Source: Corticibacter populi (lineage in GTDB: Bacteria > Pseudomonadota > Gammaproteobacteria > Burkholderiales > Burkholderiaceae_C). From it: a DNA stretch of 64,000 nucleotides. The notes under the pieces are model-generated. The model searched no databases. It was not told the DNA's origin and worked only from the letters and a program-made list of their open reading frames with translations. The DNA lies in the NCBI RefSeq assembly GCF_004217315.1, contig NZ_SGWR01000001.1:806001-870000 (forward strand), in the 5' to 3' direction. Both the position numbers and the translations under genes were made by a program. Shown one piece after another: positions 29,241 through 37,638 of this stretch; position 1 is the stretch's first letter, and each line of letters begins with the position of its first letter.

Positions 29241-29660
29241 ATGACTGAGAGCGAGCAAGCAAGCATTGACACCCTTTTCAAGCGGATCCAGCAGCTGCAT
29301 CGGCCTGGTCAAGCGATCGATGCGGACATGTTCCGCCATGTCCAGGAGCATTTTCGCAAGCATCCGGAAGCCGGCTATTACCTCGTCAGGGACATCCTCT
29401 CGCTGCAGGCTTCAGTGTGTGCCCTGCGTGAGGTCGTCGCGCGCGCCCGTGCACATTTCACCGCATTCCAGGAAAGCCGGGAGGCGGGCTGTGCCGGCAA
29501 GGGCGCGGCAGTGTCAGCAACATCGGCCACGTCCGGTCGGGAACATGACCACGGCGCTCATCCCGCAAAAGCGGCCGCACCCCACGGGGTGCCAAACGCC
29601 AGTCTGGCGGCCCGTCATCTGCAACAGCGACTGAATCGGAGCCCCGACATCCAGGGCTGA
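29241..29660 (+). CDS. DUF2076-like small protein
   Basis: Hypothetical protein of 139 residues. The first 75 residues, SIDTLFKRIQQLHRPGQAID then HFRKHPEAGYYLVRDILSLQ, resemble the N-terminal helical part of DUF2076 proteins, where a Pro-x-AxYYLV segment is conserved. The C-terminal half is low-complexity (Ala, Ser, Gly, His) and unlike anything I recognise. There is no signal peptide. A purine-rich AAGGGAAGGGC site precedes the ATG. Function unknown; the family match is moderate. Confidence 0.65.
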   Translation: MTESEQASIDTLFKRIQQLHRPGQAIDADMFRHVQEHFRKHPEAGYYLVRDILSLQASVCALREVVARARAHFTAFQESREAGCAGKGAAVSATSATSGREHDHGAHPAKAAAPHGVPNASLAARHLQQRLNRSPDIQG

Positions 29661-29698
29661 CACCAGCCCTGCAAAGCCGATCCATACCGGCCTCCGGC

Positions 29699-32600
29699 TC
29701 ACCCCACCACCTGCGCCCAGACCTTGTCCAGGCGCTTGACCGAGACCGGCTGCGGCGTGCGCAATTGCTGGGCGAAGAAGCTCACGCGCAGTTCCTCGAG
29801 CAGCCAGCGGTAGTCCTGCAGGGTTTCGTCCTGCTGGCCCTTGCGTTGGCCGAGCAGGCGGAGGTAGCGCGCTTCCAGAGGAGCGACCTCGGCCTGGCGA
29901 CTCTGGTCGCGGGCCGGGTCTTCGCGGTATTTGTCCAGGCGCATCAGCATGGCTTTCAGGTAGCGCGGAAAGTGCTTGAGATGCGCCTGCGGCGTGGCCT
30001 GCACGAAGTGCTTGCCCATCAGCCGCTCCAGTTGCTGCCGAATATCCGCCACGGCGGCATCGGCGCCCTTGGTGTCCTTGAGCTTGCGCACCACCTGGGC
30101 ATACTCGGCCAGCACCTGCGCGGCCAAGCGGGCCACTTCCTGTGCCAGCAGCGACAGGCGCGGCCGGCCTTCGGCAAGGCGTTGCTCGAACTGTCCGGCG
30201 TTGATGGGCAGCGGCTCCTGCAGGAAGGCCAGCTCGATGGCCACGGCGATGACCTGTGCGCGCAATTCCTCCAACGTGCCCAGCGGCATGTAGGCCACGG
30301 CCATTTTCTGCAGGTCGGGGATGTTCTTTTCCAGGTACTTGAGCGCATCCTTGATCTGCAGTGCGAACAGACGCGCCAGACCTTTGCGATGGACCTTGGC
30401 GGCGGCCTCCGGCTCGTCGAACACTTCGATGGTGACGGCATCGCGCTGGTCCACCAGCGCGGGAAAACCCACCAGCTTCTTGCTGCCCTTGCCCCATTCC
30501 ATGATCTCTGGCAGTTCACCAAAGCTCCAGCTGGCGTGACGCTGCTCGGGCTCGCCCATGTCGCTGTGGCGATCGGCCTGGTTGGCCGATGCGCCTTTCC
30601 CACCGGCCTGACCACCTTGGCTGTTGGATGCATGGGGGGGGACGGGCTGTCCGTGCGGCACCTGGCTCGTGGCGTCGGCCTGGGTGTCTTCGGTGTCCGG
30701 TGCGGCATCGGTGCTGGCCGCCAGCTTCAGGCCGGCCAAGGCCTGGAAGGCGCCTCTGGCCTGCTGGCCCCATTCGGCCTTGAGCGCGGCCAGATTGCGG
30801 CCTTGGCCCAGTTGGCGGCCATGCTCGTCGACCACGCGGAAGTTCATGAACAGGTGCGGGCTGAGCATGTCGGCCTTGAAGTCGGTCGGTTTGACCTCCA
30901 GCCCGGTCTTGCCACGCACCCATTGGCGCAGGCGTTCGCCCAGGTCGCCCTGGCCAAAGCGGCCCTCGTCCATCCAGGTGCTGGCGATGGTCTCCGCCGT
31001 TTCGGCCAGCGGCAGCAGGCGCGAGCGCGGGCGCTGCGGCAGACTCTTGATCAGCGCCTGTATCTTGGCCTTGAGCATGCCGGGCACCAGCCAGTCGGCG
31101 CGCTCTTCCTGCACCTGGTTGAGCGCATACAGCGGGATGGTGATGGTGACGCCATCGCGCGGGTTGCCGGGCTCGTGCAGGTAGCTGGCGTTCAGGTCCA
31201 TGCCGGCCAGCTTGATGGTGGGCGGGAAGGCCTGCGTGGTGATGCCGGCGGCTTCATGCCGCATCAACTCGTCCTTTTGCAGCTCCAGCAACTGCGGCTG
31301 CAGCTTGCGCTCCTGCCGGTACCAGTGCTCCAACTGGCGGCCATTGACCACCGCCTCGGGAATCAGCCGGTCGTAGAAGGCGTAGATCAGCTCCTCGTCC
31401 ACCAGCACGTCCTGGCGGCGCGATTTGTGCTCCAGCTCTTCCACCTTGGCAATGCGCTTTCGGTTGGTGGCGAGGAACGGGAACTTGCGCTCCCATTCGG
31501 GCGCATAGTCGCCCTGCACCAGCGCCTGGCGGATCATGATCTCGCGCGCGGCCGCGGGGTCGACGCGCTCATAGGGCACGCGCCGGCCACTGTAGACCAC
31601 GATGCCGTACAGCGTGGCGCGCTCCAGCGCCACAGCTTCGCCGGCCTTCTGCTCCCAGTGCGGATCGAGCAACTGCTTCCTGAGGAGGTGACCGCCCACC
31701 TCCTCCAGCCATTGCGGCTCGATGTTGGCGATCTCGCGGCCGAACAGGCGCGTGGTTTCCACCAGTTCGGCGGCGACCACCCAGCGCCCGGGCTTCTTGC
31801 GCAGATGCGCGCCGGGGTGGCGGTAGAACTTGATGCCGCGCGCGCCGAGGTAATGGTCGTTCTCGTCCTGCTTGAAGCCGACGTTGCCCAGCAACCCGGC
31901 CAGCAGCGAGAGGTGCAGCGCCTCATACGAGGCCGGCCCTGGCTGCGCCTGCGGCTTCCAGCCCTGCTCGGTGACGGCAGCCGTCAACTGCTGGTGGATG
32001 TCGCGCCACTCGCGCACGCGGCGGATGTTGATGAAACTGGCGCGCAGCAATTGCTCGTACTGGCGATTGGAGAGGCGTTGGGCAGGCTGGGTCTCAGACG
32101 GAGTGCCGGCACTGCCCGCGTCATTGGCGGGCGCGCTGCGCTGCGCCACCGGCAAGGCCGCATGGTTCTTGCCGGCCTTCCTGGCTTGTGCCGCGGCCAT
32201 GGCCTGCTGCCTGGCCGACGGCAGGCCGCCCGTCTTGCCGCCGCGCGCATCATGGATCCACTGCCACAGCTTGAGGTAGCTGACGAACTCGCTTTTCTCG
32301 TCGTCGAAGCGCGCATGCTGCTGGTCGGCCTGGGCCTGCTTGTCCAGCGGGCGGTCGCGCACGTCCTGCACCGACAGCGCCGCTGCCACCACCAGCACCT
32401 CCTGCAGTGCACCACGCGCCTTGGCTTCGAGCAGCATGCGGGCCACACGCGGGTCCAAAGGCAGGCGCGCCATCTGCTGCCCGGTGTCGGTCAGCTGGTG
32501 CGCCTCATCCATCGCCCCCAGTTCCTGCAACAACTGGTAGCCATCGGTAATCGCACGGGCGGAAGGCGCCTCGAGAAACGGGAAATCCTCCACCGCCCCC

Positions 32601-33925
32601 AGACCCAGCGACTTCATGCGCAGAATCACGCCTGCCAGCGAGGAACGCAGGATTTCCGGGTCGGTGAAGCGTGGGCGGCTGGCAAAGCCGGCCTCCTCGT
32701 ACAAACGGATCGCAATGCCATCGGCCACGCGGCCCGAACGTCCGCTGCGCTGGTTGGCTGCGGCCTGGCTGATGGGCTCGACCAACAGCTGCTCGACCTT
32801 GTTGCGGTAGCTGTAGCGCTTGACGCGCGCCGTGCCGGCATCGACCACATAGCGCACGCCGGGCACCGTCAGCGAGGTCTCGGCCACGTTGGTGGCCAGC
32901 ACCACGCGCGGCGGCCCGCCGGTCTCGAACACCCGGTCCTGCTCGGCCTGCGAGAGGCGCGCAAACAGCGGCAGCACGACGCCGTGGCGGCGCAGCGGAT
33001 CGTGCGCCAGGTGCTTGTGCAGGTGATCGGCCGCTTCACGGATTTCACGCTCACCAGGCAGAAAAACGAGGATGTCGCCCTGTGCCCGCCCCGACCACAG
33101 CTCATCCACCGCATCGGCGATGGCGGTATTCAGGTCCGTCTCGCGACTTTCCTCGAATGGCCGATAACGAACTTCAACGGGGTATGTGCGCCCCGAAACC
33201 GCAATCACCGGCGCCGGCCCTTTGCGGCTGGCAAAGTGCTGCGCAAAGCGCTCGGCATCGATGGTCGCCGAGGTGATGATGACTTTCAGATCGGGCCGGC
33301 GCGGCAGGATCTGCTTCAGGTAACCCAGTAGAAAATCGATGTTCAGGCTGCGCTCGTGCGCCTCGTCGATGATCAGTGTGTCGTAGGCTTTGAGCAGCGG
33401 ATCGGTCTGCGTCTCGGCCAGCAGTATGCCGTCGGTCATCAGCTTGACGCGGGCATGCGGACCCAGCCGGTCGTTGAAGCGCACCTTGTAGCCAACCACC
33501 TCGCCCAGCGGTGTCTGCAACTCCTCGGCAATGCGCTTGGCCACGCTGGAGGCCGCGATGCGGCGCGGCTGCGTGTGGCCGATCCACTGGCCGCGCCGGC
33601 CACTTTGGCCATCCTTGTGGCTGCGTCCCAGGCCGCGGCCCAGGGCCAGCGCTATTTTTGGCAGCTGCGTGGTCTTGCCCGAGCCCGTCTCACCGCTGAC
33701 GATGATGACCTGGTGCTCGCGCAGCGCGCGCTCGATCTCCTGCCTGCGGGCGGAGACGGGCAGATTGTCTGGAAATCGGATGGCAAGCGGGGTGGCAGGC
33801 CGGGTGATGGTCGAGCCAGCCAAGCCGTCTCCTGCATGCGGAGATGCCTGCGCTTCTCCTGAAGGTTCTTGAGGCGTGTGCAATCCGGATTTCTTGTGGT
33901 CGGCAGCAGAGTCAATGGACGGCAT
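29699..33925 (-). CDS. hrpA: ATP-dependent RNA helicase HrpA
   Basis: Large DEAH-box helicase, 1408 residues (E. coli HrpA is 1300), linked in other bacteria to mRNA processing and rescue of stalled ribosomes. Motif I GETGSGKTTQLPKI is near residue 77, the DEAH box is in TLIIDEAHERSLN, motif III SATIDAERF, and motif VI QRSGRSGRVADG. The helicase-associated domains follow, then the long DUF3418-type C-terminus found only in HrpA. Two Gln/Ala/Ser-rich linkers (around 32090-32240 and 30600-30720) account for the extra length. The frame opens at a TTG at 33997; I prefer the ATG at 33925. Confidence 0.95.
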   Translation of the reverse strand: MPSIDSAADHKKSGLHTPQEPSGEAQASPHAGDGLAGSTITRPATPLAIRFPDNLPVSARRQEIERALREHQVIIVSGETGSGKTTQLPKIALALGRGLGRSHKDGQSGRRGQWIGHTQPRRIAASSVAKRIAEELQTPLGEVVGYKVRFNDRLGPHARVKLMTDGILLAETQTDPLLKAYDTLIIDEAHERSLNIDFLLGYLKQILPRRPDLKVIITSATIDAERFAQHFASRKGPAPVIAVSGRTYPVEVRYRPFEESRETDLNTAIADAVDELWSGRAQGDILVFLPGEREIREAADHLHKHLAHDPLRRHGVVLPLFARLSQAEQDRVFETGGPPRVVLATNVAETSLTVPGVRYVVDAGTARVKRYSYRNKVEQLLVEPISQAAANQRSGRSGRVADGIAIRLYEEAGFASRPRFTDPEILRSSLAGVILRMKSLGLGAVEDFPFLEAPSARAITDGYQLLQELGAMDEAHQLTDTGQQMARLPLDPRVARMLLEAKARGALQEVLVVAAALSVQDVRDRPLDKQAQADQQHARFDDEKSEFVSYLKLWQWIHDARGGKTGGLPSARQQAMAAAQARKAGKNHAALPVAQRSAPANDAGSAGTPSETQPAQRLSNRQYEQLLRASFINIRRVREWRDIHQQLTAAVTEQGWKPQAQPGPASYEALHLSLLAGLLGNVGFKQDENDHYLGARGIKFYRHPGAHLRKKPGRWVVAAELVETTRLFGREIANIEPQWLEEVGGHLLRKQLLDPHWEQKAGEAVALERATLYGIVVYSGRRVPYERVDPAAAREIMIRQALVQGDYAPEWERKFPFLATNRKRIAKVEELEHKSRRQDVLVDEELIYAFYDRLIPEAVVNGRQLEHWYRQERKLQPQLLELQKDELMRHEAAGITTQAFPPTIKLAGMDLNASYLHEPGNPRDGVTITIPLYALNQVQEERADWLVPGMLKAKIQALIKSLPQRPRSRLLPLAETAETIASTWMDEGRFGQGDLGERLRQWVRGKTGLEVKPTDFKADMLSPHLFMNFRVVDEHGRQLGQGRNLAALKAEWGQQARGAFQALAGLKLAASTDAAPDTEDTQADATSQVPHGQPVPPHASNSQGGQAGGKGASANQADRHSDMGEPEQRHASWSFGELPEIMEWGKGSKKLVGFPALVDQRDAVTIEVFDEPEAAAKVHRKGLARLFALQIKDALKYLEKNIPDLQKMAVAYMPLGTLEELRAQVIAVAIELAFLQEPLPINAGQFEQRLAEGRPRLSLLAQEVARLAAQVLAEYAQVVRKLKDTKGADAAVADIRQQLERLMGKHFVQATPQAHLKHFPRYLKAMLMRLDKYREDPARDQSRQAEVAPLEARYLRLLGQRKGQQDETLQDYRWLLEELRVSFFAQQLRTPQPVSVKRLDKVWAQVVG

Positions 33926-34016
33926 AGAGGCCGCATTATCCGCGCCTGCGTCGCAATCCGCATCGAGGTGGCCATGAATCCCGTCGTTCAAGCCCAATGG
34001 AAATCGCTGCTTGGCT

Positions 34017-34061
34017 GGCGGGGCAATGTGGCCCGCGAAAAGATCGCAAACAGGCTCTCAG
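34017..34061. repeat. REP-like element, diverged half copy
   Basis: CGGGGCAATGTGGCCC followed by AAAAGATCGCAAACAGGCTCT parallels the right half of the element at 9307-9378 (CGGGGCAACGCGACCC ... AAAGATCGTGAACAGGTTCT). It lies between the araC-type gene stop and hrpA. Confidence 0.5.
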
Positions 34062-34948
34062 AGATCGCCTGCCTGTAGCGCCATCGCCGCGCGGTACTGG
34101 CCGGGCGTGACTCCATAGGCTTGCCTGAAACGCCGCACCAGATGGCTGGGGTTCGCATGGCCGGTAGCCGCAGCGATTGCATCCAGGCATGGCGACACCT
34201 TTTGCCGCAACAGGGCAGCGGCATGCTCCACCCGCCGCGCGGCCAGCCACGCATGGGGGGCACATCCAAACGAGGTGGCGAAGGCATGGGCAAAATGGTG
34301 TTCCGACAAGGCCACTTGCGCCGCCATCTGGCCTACCGTCAGCGGGGATGCAATATGCGCTTGCAACCATTCGATCAGGCGCTTGCGCATGGCCGGCGAC
34401 AAGCCCCCCCGCAAGGCTGCAGCGGGGCGGCGGAGCATATGCGATTGCACTAGACAGGCCATCGCCGCATGGCCGAGCTGGTTGGCCGCCAGACGTTGGC
34501 AGTCGTCGCTCCAGTCCAGCAGGTGCAGTCGAGAGACGATGGCGGCCAGCTGTGGTTGCTCCGCAAAGTTCAGTTCCGGCAACTGCATCTCGCGCGGCTC
34601 GCGGTCAAGCAGGCGCAACACCAATGGCCCCAGCAGTTGCGGCTCGAAATACAGATGCAGAAAGACCTGGCCCTCGCCCACGACCCAGTCCACCTGGTGT
34701 CCGGCAGGCATCAAACACAACTTGCCGGGGGCTCCATGAACCTGCGGCGCGTCCGTGCGGAAAGTACCCCGCCCGCCCTGCAGGTAGAGCGAAATCGTAT
34801 GGTGCGCAGGCAAATAGCCCACGGCATCGCGCTGATTGGACCACAGTGCTACCCGCATGCCATCGCCCAGGGCGGCATGCCGGTGCAGCCTGGCGCGCGA
34901 GCGCCCCAGAGTGTCATAAACGGAATGGGCGAGGGAAGAAGCGGTCAT
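34058..34948 (-). CDS. AraC-family transcriptional regulator
   Basis: Regulator of 296 residues with a cupin-like N-terminal sensor (YLPAHHTISLYLQGGRGTFR, then PGKLCLMPAGHQVDWVVGEG) and two C-terminal helix-turn-helices, SPLTVGQMAAQVALSEHHFA and CLDAIAAATGHANPSHLVRR followed by FRQAYGVTPGQYRAAM. The ATG at 34948 fits the family N-terminus; the open frame runs much further upstream through non-coding DNA and across the divergent gene. It is divergent from an EamA transporter (start 35081), its likeliest target. Confidence 0.88.
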   Translation of the reverse strand: MTASSLAHSVYDTLGRSRARLHRHAALGDGMRVALWSNQRDAVGYLPAHHTISLYLQGGRGTFRTDAPQVHGAPGKLCLMPAGHQVDWVVGEGQVFLHLYFEPQLLGPLVLRLLDREPREMQLPELNFAEQPQLAAIVSRLHLLDWSDDCQRLAANQLGHAAMACLVQSHMLRRPAAALRGGLSPAMRKRLIEWLQAHIASPLTVGQMAAQVALSEHHFAHAFATSFGCAPHAWLAARRVEHAAALLRQKVSPCLDAIAAATGHANPSHLVRRFRQAYGVTPGQYRAAMALQAGDL

Positions 34949-35080
34949 TCGGGTTACACAAGCAAAACGCACGGACACCGGAATTATCAAGTCCTGTGGG
35001 GCGCGATCCGCATGCACATGTGGCACAAAACCGCAGGTTTGTGCAATCGCATTGCAAGGCCTGCGCACACACTGGCGGAC

Positions 35081-35968
35081 ATGACGCCTTATCTCTTCTT
35101 GACAACGGTGCTGATCTGGGGATCGACCTGGATGGCCCTCAAGCTGCAACTGGGTGTGGTTCCCATCCCGTGGTCCATCGTCTGGCGTTTTGCCCTGGCC
35201 GCAGCACTGCTGATGGCGTGGCTGCGCATGACCGGCAAGCTGCGCCGGCCGCCGCGCGCGACTTGGGCACTGATTGCCATGCAAGGCTTGTGCCTGTTCT
35301 GCTTGAACTTCATCTGCTTTCTGCATGCCTCCCGCTTCATTCCCAGCGGTCTGGTGGCGGTGGTTTTTTCCACCGCCACACTGTGGAATGCGCTTGGCGC
35401 GCGCCTTCTGTTCGGCAGGCGCCTGCGGACCCCCATTGTCGTGGGCGGCATCCTCGGCTTGACCGGCCTCACCGCCATGCTCTGGCCAGAAATTCGCGCC
35501 CACGGTGCCAGCACCAGCGCCGCGCAAGGCCTGGCACTGGCCACGCTGGGCACCATGCTGTTTTCAATGGGCAACCTGTTGTCGGCCCGATTGCAAGCCA
35601 TGGGGCAACCACCTGAACAGACCAACGCCTGGGGCATGGCATGGGGCGCTGCCGCACTGGCGATAGGCTGCCTGGCCGCGGGCGTGCCGGCGCGCTTCGA
35701 TTGGTCTGGCGTGTACGTGGCCACCTGGCTGTATCTGGCGATCGCCGGATCGGTGATTGGCTTCACCATCTACCTGAAGCTGGTAGGGCGTCTTGGTCCG
35801 GAACGCGCTGCGTACTGCACGGTGCTTTTCCCATTGGTGGCCTTGGCCATTTCCTCCCTCTTTGAGGGCTACCAGTGGAGCCTGCCTGCCATTCTGGGGC
35901 TGGGTCTGGTGTTGGCCGGCAATGTGCTGGTGTTTCGGCCTCCCCGGCGCACAGCCGGCAGGCCATGA
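35081..35968 (+). CDS. EamA-family (DMT) metabolite exporter
   Basis: Inner-membrane protein of 295 residues with ten hydrophobic helices in two EamA repeats. The first helix, YLFLTTVLIWGSTWMALKLQ, and the tract ASRFIPSGLVAVVFSTATLW are typical of YedA/RhaT-like exporters. The ATG at 35081 starts directly at the first helix; the frame is open upstream but unrelated. Substrate unknown. An AraC-type regulator is divergent and 132 bases away. Confidence 0.88.
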   Translation: MTPYLFLTTVLIWGSTWMALKLQLGVVPIPWSIVWRFALAAALLMAWLRMTGKLRRPPRATWALIAMQGLCLFCLNFICFLHASRFIPSGLVAVVFSTATLWNALGARLLFGRRLRTPIVVGGILGLTGLTAMLWPEIRAHGASTSAAQGLALATLGTMLFSMGNLLSARLQAMGQPPEQTNAWGMAWGAAALAIGCLAAGVPARFDWSGVYVATWLYLAIAGSVIGFTIYLKLVGRLGPERAAYCTVLFPLVALAISSLFEGYQWSLPAILGLGLVLAGNVLVFRPPRRTAGRP

Positions 35969-36115
35969 AGTGAGTACGGCCGACAACGAAAAACCCATGC
36001 CGATTGCGCGCCACTTGCGGATCATTCATGTGAGGACTGAGGCCACTTGATGGCCAATCCTCACCACAGCACTCCGATGAACGACCTCCATTGAATGTCA
36101 TACGGCCGCTGATCT

Positions 36116-36553
36116 TCAAATCTTCAAGGGAATCGTGACTGGCCCATCGTTGAGCAACTCAACCTGCATGTGCGCGCCGAAAACACCGCTGGCCACAGAC
36201 GCATGGCACTGGTGGGCCTGGGCCAGCAAATACTCGTACAGCCGCCGCGCCAGCTCCGGTGGCGCGGCATGCGAGAAGCCGGGCCGGGTGCCACTCCTGA
36301 GATCGGCTGCCAACGTGAACTGGCTCACCAGCAGCAATCCACCCTGCACATCCTGCAGGCTGCGGTTCATGCGCCCTTGCGCATCGGGGAAAATGCGCAG
36401 CCGCAACAGCTTGCCGAGCAGTTTGTCGGCTTGTGCCTCGCCGTCCTGCGGCTCCGCGCAGACCAGCACCAGCAGCCCCGTGCCAATCGCTCCCACCACC
36501 TCGGCGTCCACGCGCACCTGCGCACGCGTCACGCGTTGAATCAGCGCCAGCAT
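36116..36553 (-). CDS. dtd: D-aminoacyl-tRNA deacylase
   Basis: Proofreading enzyme that hydrolyses D-aminoacyl-tRNAs, cytosolic homodimer. It has the normal 145 residues, the start MLALIQRVTRAQVRVDAEVV, the conserved LLVSQFTLAADLRSGTRPGF motif, and a near-C-terminal NDGPVTIPL in the position of the Gly-cisPro-type active-site loop. It starts 34 bases after the P1 peptidase stop and may be co-transcribed with it. Confidence 0.95.
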   Translation of the reverse strand: MLALIQRVTRAQVRVDAEVVGAIGTGLLVLVCAEPQDGEAQADKLLGKLLRLRIFPDAQGRMNRSLQDVQGGLLLVSQFTLAADLRSGTRPGFSHAAPPELARRLYEYLLAQAHQCHASVASGVFGAHMQVELLNDGPVTIPLKI

Positions 36554-36586
36554 GTCACTCCTTCCATCCGTTTTTGGGGCCGATTG

Positions 36587-37603
36587 TCAGCCTGCGGCGA
36601 GGTCCGCCACGGCGGGCAACCAGAGGTCTCCCTGACGATAGCCGGTAGCGGCCTGGACGGCCCGCACGGTCGCCAGCGCCACGGCCTCCACCGTCATCGC
36701 GGCCAGCACCATCATGCCGGGCGAGCCTCCGGCGCGACCGGTGGCCATGGCAAACAGCGTGTCGCCGTCGGACATGGTGTGCACCGGCGCAATGCTGCGC
36801 GCCAGGCCGTCATGGCCCAGCATGGCCAGGCGCTGGGCCTGCGTCTTCTCGAGCCTGGCGTCGGTGGCGATCACGCCGATGGTGGTGTTGGTGCCGGCCA
36901 GCGCCGGCAATGGCCGCGCGCCAGCGAGCAGGCTGGCGTGGGCATCGCACAGCTGAGCCGAATCGGCGGCCTCGCGCGCACCAGCCAGCACGCGGCCGTT
37001 CACGGGGTGGCGCACGTCGCCCAGTGCGTTGCAGGCGATCACAGCGCCGACGGTCACGCCATCGCAGCGCACCGAGGCCGAACCGATGCCGCCGCGCATG
37101 GCCCGCGCAAGGCCGAAGATCTTGCCGACCACGGCGCCGCTTCCCGCCCCCACATTGCCATTGACCAGCGGTGCGCTTCCAGCAGCCTGGCAGGCCGCGT
37201 AGCCACAGGCGGCATCAGGCCGGACGCGGGCATCGCCGATCAGCAGATCGAACAGCACGGCCGCCGGCACGATGGGCACCCGCGCCACCCCGACATCAAG
37301 GCCGATACCGCGCTGCTCCAGCCAATGCATCACGCCTTGTGCGGCATCCAGCCCGAAGGCGCTGCCGCCGCACAGGGCGATGGCATGCACCTGCTCGACC
37401 AGGTTTCCGGGCACCAACAAATCCGTCTCGCGCGTGCCAGGGGCGGCACCGCGCACATCGACTGCGGCCACCGCCCCTTCGGGCGCCAGCACGACGGTGC
37501 AACCGGTGGCACGTGCCGCCATGGCAGCATGACCGGCCTGGATACCCGCCACATCAGTGATGCAGCTCGGGCGCTGCAGCCGCGCATCAAAATCGGATGG
37601 CAT
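36587..37603 (-). CDS. P1 (S58, DmpA/NylC-like) self-processing peptidase
   Basis: N-terminal-nucleophile hydrolase family, 338 residues, that cuts itself to free the catalytic residue. The expected cleavage/nucleophile region NGNVGAGSGAVVGK is present, with Ser155 as the likely nucleophile (NylC has Thr in GAGTG). Other family segments are SCITDVAGIQAGHAAMAA at the N-terminus, CGGSAFGLDAAQGVM and TTIGVIATDARLEKTQAQRL. Members cleave aminopeptides, beta-peptides or nylon oligomers; the substrate here is unknown. It sits between dtd and an M14 peptidase on the same strand. Confidence 0.87.
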   Translation of the reverse strand: MPSDFDARLQRPSCITDVAGIQAGHAAMAARATGCTVVLAPEGAVAAVDVRGAAPGTRETDLLVPGNLVEQVHAIALCGGSAFGLDAAQGVMHWLEQRGIGLDVGVARVPIVPAAVLFDLLIGDARVRPDAACGYAACQAAGSAPLVNGNVGAGSGAVVGKIFGLARAMRGGIGSASVRCDGVTVGAVIACNALGDVRHPVNGRVLAGAREAADSAQLCDAHASLLAGARPLPALAGTNTTIGVIATDARLEKTQAQRLAMLGHDGLARSIAPVHTMSDGDTLFAMATGRAGGSPGMMVLAAMTVEAVALATVRAVQAATGYRQGDLWLPAVADLAAG

Positions 37604-37638
37604 TCAGGCGCCAGTTCTGCGGCAACAAACCGCCGGGG

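Noticed and set aside
29765-33331. A 1188-codon open frame on the plus strand opposite hrpA
   Set aside because: It is the antisense of a well-conserved gene in high-GC DNA, has low-complexity composition rich in Gln, His, Arg and Leu, and shows no domain motif.
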